Part shown: positions 11,301-13,938 of the stretch, in pieces | How positions within the stretch are numbered: position 1 is the first letter of the stretch | Layout of the letters: each line of letters begins with the position of its first letter | Notes under the pieces: generated by a model | Database searches by the model: none | Told to the model about the DNA's origin: nothing | What the model saw: only the letters and a program-made list of their open reading frames with translations | Translations under genes and position numbers: made by a program | Assembly: GCA_934229275.1 (NCBI GenBank) | Contig: CAKQDN010000039.1 | Coordinates: 1-13,938, forward strand | Length of the DNA: 13,938 nt | Origin: an uncultured Clostridia bacterium | GTDB taxonomy: Bacteria; Bacillota; Clostridia; Christensenellales; Pumilibacteraceae | Direction: 5' to 3'

Positions 11301-13938
11301 AAACGTATCGTCCACGGTATAGGTGGATCTGTTACTTGCTGTTCCGCCGTTCAAATTATAGGAAATATTATAAGTTATGACTGTCCATTTTGCGGTAAGA
11401 GTTACGTCGCTCGGAGTTTTCCAAACCCCGCTTTCACACTTTTCGTCACCATTGTACCAACCGTTGAAAATATAGCCTTTTTTGCTTATGGTCGGGAGCG
11501 TAAAATCGGAATCGAAAGTAGCGGTTTTATCTTCAACTTTGCTTCCGCCGTTCTCGTTAAACTTAACCGAATACTCGTTAGCGTGCCATTTTGCATATAA
11601 ATCTATATTGCCGATGGAACCGGTTTTAATGTTGATTTTTTGCTTGCTTAATTCGTTATCGGTGAACCATCCGTCAAACGTATAACCGACTTTTGCCGCA
11701 GGTAAAAGCGTTATTATGTCGCTTTCAACGTCATGGCCGGATGGATTTGCTTCATTGTTGGTCGCACCGTCGAGGTTATGATAAGATATAGTATACGGTA
11801 TTTTATTCCATTTTGCTTTTAACGTTACGTTCTTGTCGAACTTCCAGACGCCGTTGTCTACTTGTGTGTTGCCGTCATACCATCCGTCAAACGTGTAACC
11901 TTCTTTTTCGGGGAGCGGTAAGGTGTAGTTTGCATCGAAGTCGACCGTAAGAGTATTTTTATTCACTGTACCTCCGTCGGTATCGAAAGTGACGGTGTAG
12001 GTTTTTGCCTGCCAGTTGGCGGTATATTCTTTGTTTCCGATTTCCTTGTTTATCGTTACGGATAAAGAGGGAGTGGATTGTCCTTCGTAAGTCCAACCGA
12101 GGAAGGTGTAACCCGTTTTTACGGGATTATTCAACGTAAACGAATCCTCGACGGTGTAGGTTGCTTTATTGCTTGCATTGCCTCCGTCAAGGTTATATTT
12201 AATAGAATAATTAATAATTTCCCATTTCGCGATAAGGGTAACGTTGCTTGAGGTTTTCCATATGCCGCTGTCGAACCTTATTCCTTTTGCGTTGAACCAT
12301 CCTTTGAATTCGTAGCCGAATCGGCTTGCAGAGGCAAGGACGTGGTTTTCGTCGAACGTAACCGTTGTTGACTGTTCGCTCGATTCTCCGCCGTTTGCGT
12401 TATAGGTAATCGTGTATGAATTTGCTTGCCAGTTAGCGCTGTATTTTCTGTTGCCGTAAGACCCCGACTTAATCATAACGGACGTAGACGTACCGTCAAT
12501 ATCGGTGCCGGCCCAGCCGATAAAAGTATAACCGACTCTTGTGGGGTTGACGATGGTAATGTCTTTGGTCTGTGCGTCATAGCCGTTCGGATTGTAGCCG
12601 CTTGCCTGACCGCCGTTTAAATCGTATTCGATGGAGTAGCGTTTTGTAGCCCATTCGGCATTAAAAGTCAGCGTTACCGAAATCGAGCCGACAGAAACGT
12701 TCGGTTTGCTTTCGGTCAGATTCCATTTTATAAAAGTATAGCCGTTTCTTTGCGGAATATCGAGTCCCGAAAAATCGTCTATAGAGCGGTAAACGCGAGT
12801 GTTCGATTTATCTTGCGATGTTTTTGAAGCACTTTGCGAAGATATACTTAAAGTCTGAACGCTTTCCGTCGAATTGAAATTTCCGCCCTCGGTCGCGTAG
12901 TTAATCGTAACGGTTGCGCCGCTTTCAAGCATTTCTTTTATGGCGTCGTCATAACTTCCGTTCGTTACGTTTTTTGTATTTTGCAAAGCCTTTATGAAGC
13001 GAATTTTATTTCCGGAATCTTTATAATCGCCCAGATCTTCATAGCCGCTCAATGCTTCTTCGTATTTTCCGTTATTGACAAGCGCGTCGGCGTTTTTCAA
13101 TTTCGTCGTAGGAACGATAACGGTAAAGGTAACGACCATCACCGCGGTGAGAACCACGGCAACGATTGCCGAGACGATAGAGATTTTCTTTATCTTTTTG
13201 TTTCTTTTAACCCTTGCTATTTCTTTCTCACGGGCAATACGTTCTTGTTCTTCGCGATCTTTTTTCGCCTTTTCCTGCAATGCCTCGATTTTTGTAAGGC
13301 TTTCCTGAATTTTATTTTTGCTGTCACGCCAATTCTCGATTGATTTAAATTCGGGAATGCCCGCCTTAATCGTTTCGATATCGTTACTTTCGTATTTTTC
13401 GAGTGCGGAAGAATAAATTTTATCTTTCTTTGCGATTTCGCATAGTTCGGGGATTTTTGCAAGAAGTTCCGTGCTGTCTTTATAATCGGAGATACCCGTA
13501 AGAAGTGTTGCTGCTTGCTTTATTTTCTCGGCGTCTTTTGAGTTTATAAGGGCAAGAGCGTCGGCATAAATTTTGCTTTTGCGTAAATCTTCTGATTTTT
13601 CATAACATTGCTTTGCTTTTGCTGCAGAATCTTTCCATGACGAAATGGCGGAAAACTTGTTTTTCGCCTCGTTGTAATCTTCCGCAGTATTGGCTCTTTT
13701 CATAAGCGATACCGCTTCCGAGTATAACCCGTCCAATCTGCGAGTTTCTATTTTATCCGAAATCTTTTTAAGGTAGCCGTCAAGTTCTTGTTTTAACTCG
13801 TCGTCGGCAAAACGGTAAGCCTTCTTAAAATTACCGTTAAGATTGAATTGCTCAGCCTGATCGCCCAATTGTTCGCGACAGCATACCTTTAAGTCAATCA
13901 TCAATTTTCCGACGTATGCTTCAGCATTTTCGGGGTTG
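8322..13938 (-). CDS. Giant membrane-anchored surface repeat protein (InlB B-repeats, BspA LRR, GLUG), 5' partial
   Basis: The frame is open to the right edge (text NPENAEAYVGKLMIDLKV runs over the TTG/ATG at 13899-13904), so the true start lies outside. Counting from that TTG (1860 residues), residues 20-210 are TPR-like helical repeats with recurring YKDS/WKDS ends (90-93, 140-144, 191-195). A basic coiled segment (205-240) leads into one membrane helix (241-264), and a last TPR-like unit follows (272-300). Basic residues before the helix place the N-terminus inside and the rest outside. Ten Listeria/Bacteroides repeats follow (336-1118), each with a GYTFxGW-like core, plus a MucBP-like unit at 984-1050. 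BspA-type leucine-rich repeats span about 1150-1562 and five GLUG motifs 1660-1800. No LPXTG signal is present, so anchoring is by the helix. It may sense or bind outside ligands and signal through its cytosolic repeats; function is inferred. Confidence 0.88.
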   Translation of the reverse strand, partial: NPENAEAYVGKLMIDLKVCCREQLGDQAEQFNLNGNFKKAYRFADDELKQELDGYLKKISDKIETRRLDGLYSEAVSLMKRANTAEDYNEAKNKFSAISSWKDSAAKAKQCYEKSEDLRKSKIYADALALINSKDAEKIKQAATLLTGISDYKDSTELLAKIPELCEIAKKDKIYSSALEKYESNDIETIKAGIPEFKSIENWRDSKNKIQESLTKIEALQEKAKKDREEQERIAREKEIARVKRNKKIKKISIVSAIVAVVLTAVMVVTFTVIVPTTKLKNADALVNNGKYEEALSGYEDLGDYKDSGNKIRFIKALQNTKNVTNGSYDDAIKEMLESGATVTINYATEGGNFNSTESVQTLSISSQSASKTSQDKSNTRVYRSIDDFSGLDIPQRNGYTFIKWNLTESKPNVSVGSISVTLTFNAEWATKRYSIEYDLNGGQASGYNPNGYDAQTKDITIVNPTRVGYTFIGWAGTDIDGTSTSVMIKSGSYGNRKYSANWQANSYTITYNANGGESSEQSTTVTFDENHVLASASRFGYEFKGWFNAKGIRFDSGIWKTSSNVTLIAKWEIINYSIKYNLDGGNASNKATYTVEDSFTLNNPVKTGYTFLGWTYEGQSTPSLSVTINKEIGNKEYTANWQAKTYTVTFDTDGGTVNKNTLTVDFDANYTLPLPEKEGYTFDGWYDGNTQVDNGVWKFDKNVTLKAKWNKIPYTISYHNLDGATNNEANPSGHDVESDIITLLPAAKVGYTFDGWFTDNELSKQKINIKTGSIGNIDLYAKWHANEYSVKFNENGGSKVEDKTATFDSDFTLPTISKKGYIFNGWYNGDEKCESGVWKTPSDVTLTAKWTVITYNISYNLNGGTASNRSTYTVDDTFTLNNPTKVGYTFIGWTFSGQSVPQLTVTVSGEIEDKSFTANYKANDYLVSFDAGIGSVTPSEKTATYDSEFELPVPTRVGYDFSGWFNGNTEYKNGIWKTPKAITLTAKWTARNDTKYTVNYCLENADDSNNTVIKTNVLHGTSDTNITPEVISYIGFISPAAQTVNIDADGSRVVNYHYKRITHTIAFVTNGGQSVNTQTYKYEQTIALPSCTRESFTFGGWFTDETQATEFTLQKMPLNDITVYAWWREENKVCEFTYSGSSPLTISGFYGNGETLWIPSYIGDKPVTEIKASAFEYKTDITKVVIPDTVTSIGKGAFKGCESIIDITLPFVGESLNATYYKAVFGYIFDFTQQEGGKSSGTKSEVFINIKYSDVSGAVWQYTCQNYYHSTYGGGSYYAGSYYYYIPSTIKNVTITAQTEIPTAAFNGCSFIESITVPANVSSIGECSFQDCIVLKRLNSTTDGLFNIPTNIPEIKQYTFKNCNAVTEVVLPTNMTNIAAYAFSDCISVTKINSSIDGEMILPENITMIGEYAFQNLKLITKIVVPDTVTSIGLGAFKGCNTIENITLPFIGQSTNATYYNAVFGYIFDYQVLKGDSCSASLAGNEYYNQKYSSSENSVWQYTCADGYYYYFGANYWYNSYYYYIPTTINNVTITVQTTIPVAAFNNCNFLKTITIPTTVTNIGNYAFQNCKATVKQNHVPKFSYWNGTDVSTSFLGSGTVADPYRLNSAADLAYLVTSVNSGEGYSGKYFTLNVDINLNNKSWTPIGNKQHPFAGVFNGNGKKIYNLSINDDLQYVGLFGYVTGTVMNLGIDSGTIAPITSGASAYVGSIAGYVSGLIENCYSKAIINVNVKNMVYAGGLVGYTESTAIIRNSFASGNIKIISSDSIAYAGGLVGNNKGKIIGCLAYGNVTAKGSSESYSRNGGLVGNNAGTITDCYRSGSQVLTKYTTVGAAVNEDGTIATEAEMLEYCKANWGNEWDYSSSRPQLRR
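8469..8987 (-). repeat. GLUG repeat region within the giant gene
   Basis: Five GLUG-type motifs (VGLFGYV, VGSIAGYV, AGGLVGYT, AGGLVGNN, NGGLVGNN) recur every 30-35 residues at about 1667, 1698, 1728, 1761 and 1793. They are preceded by the usual FNGNGKKIYNL entry. Such repeats form a beta-helical surface domain. Confidence 0.85.
9249..9671 (-). repeat. Leucine-rich block, copy 2 of an internal duplication
   Basis: Residues 1412-1552 repeat the organisation of residues 1173-1312: VVPDTVTSIGxGAFKGC, then LPFIGQSxNATYY, NAVFGYIFDY, a Tyr-rich insert with VWQYTC and YYYYIPTTI, then VTIT, PVAAFNNC and TVTNIG. The inserts differ most; the flanking repeats are nearly the same. Confidence 0.85.
9969..10388 (-). 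repeat. Leucine-rich block, copy 1 of an internal duplication
   Basis: Residues 1173-1312, the partner of the block at 9249-9671. Its Tyr-rich insert (VWQYTCQNYYHSTYGGG and SYYYYIPSTI) has its own length and composition. About 100 residues of plain BspA-type repeats separate the two copies. Confidence 0.85.
10551..12899 (-). repeat. Array of ten InlB B-type (Listeria/Bacteroides) repeats
   Basis: Units of about 70 residues, each with a beta strand plus DxNGG-like turn, an aromatic-Gly core (GYTFIKW, GYTFIGW, GYEFKGW, GYTFLGW, GYTFDGW twice, GYIFNGW, GYTFIGW, GYDFSGW, FTFGGW) and a closing AxW. Between the ninth and tenth lies a divergent unit resembling a MucBP domain. At DNA level the units have diverged, so the array is old. 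Confidence 0.9.

Noticed and set aside
10551..12899. Regularly spaced repeats that might suggest a CRISPR array
   Set aside because: The periodicity is about 70 codons, the repeats are diverged at DNA level and keep one open frame. They are InlB B-type protein repeats.
13899..13904. TTG/ATG taken as the start of the giant gene
   Set aside because: The frame stays open to the window edge with fitting TPR-like text (NPENAEAYVGKL) and there is no ribosome binding site, so the true start is outside.

Overview
The window looks like accessory chromosome from an anaerobic, gut-type member of the Clostridia/Firmicutes. The grounds are strong purine-rich ribosome binding sites, Rho-independent hairpins with U tracts, moderate-to-low GC, and a protein built of Listeria/Bacteroides-type InlB B-repeats, BspA-type leucine-rich repeats and GLUG motifs. 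An Rhs toxin module, a lipoprotein and a Spo0A-C-like remnant are also present. This is inference from gene style; no rRNA or housekeeping marker is present to fix the taxon.

Left part (1-2314, minus strand): debris of an Rhs (YD-repeat) polymorphic toxin locus. Transcribed right to left, there is a displaced toxin tip (end of the Rhs core, hydrophobic/glycine-rich segment, HINT autoprotease domain, C-terminal nuclease-like toxin), then a probable immunity gene, then a strong terminator. After that comes a second, start-less piece of Rhs core that runs off the left edge. This is the pattern of an array of orphan tips downstream of a full-length rhs gene.

Middle part (2315-4300): a decayed plus-strand fragment resembling a Spo0A-type C-terminal DNA-binding domain, carrying a 27-bp tandem duplication. 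It is followed by a good promoter, a long possibly structured leader, and a lone lipoprotein gene. Downstream lie a terminator and about 500 bases without a convincing gene.

Right part (4249-13938, minus strand): one tightly packed six-gene cluster, with gaps of 2-22 bases or less. In order of transcription it encodes a giant membrane-anchored repeat protein (5' end outside the window), a 44-residue small protein, a HEPN-type protein with an R-x4-H ribonuclease motif, and an SPFH/Band-7 protein with five zinc ribbons. A two-helix membrane protein and a YhcG-type PDDEXK nuclease complete it. The nuclease carries a frameshift in an A7 run near its start, and the cluster ends at a bidirectional terminator.

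The right cluster is the part most worth following up. It combines an outward-facing sensor- or adhesin-like protein with a cytosolic helical domain, an SPFH membrane scaffold, and two candidate nucleic-acid-cutting enzymes (HEPN and PDDEXK) in one apparent transcription unit. A membrane-linked stress or defence role is a reasonable hypothesis but is not shown by the sequence.
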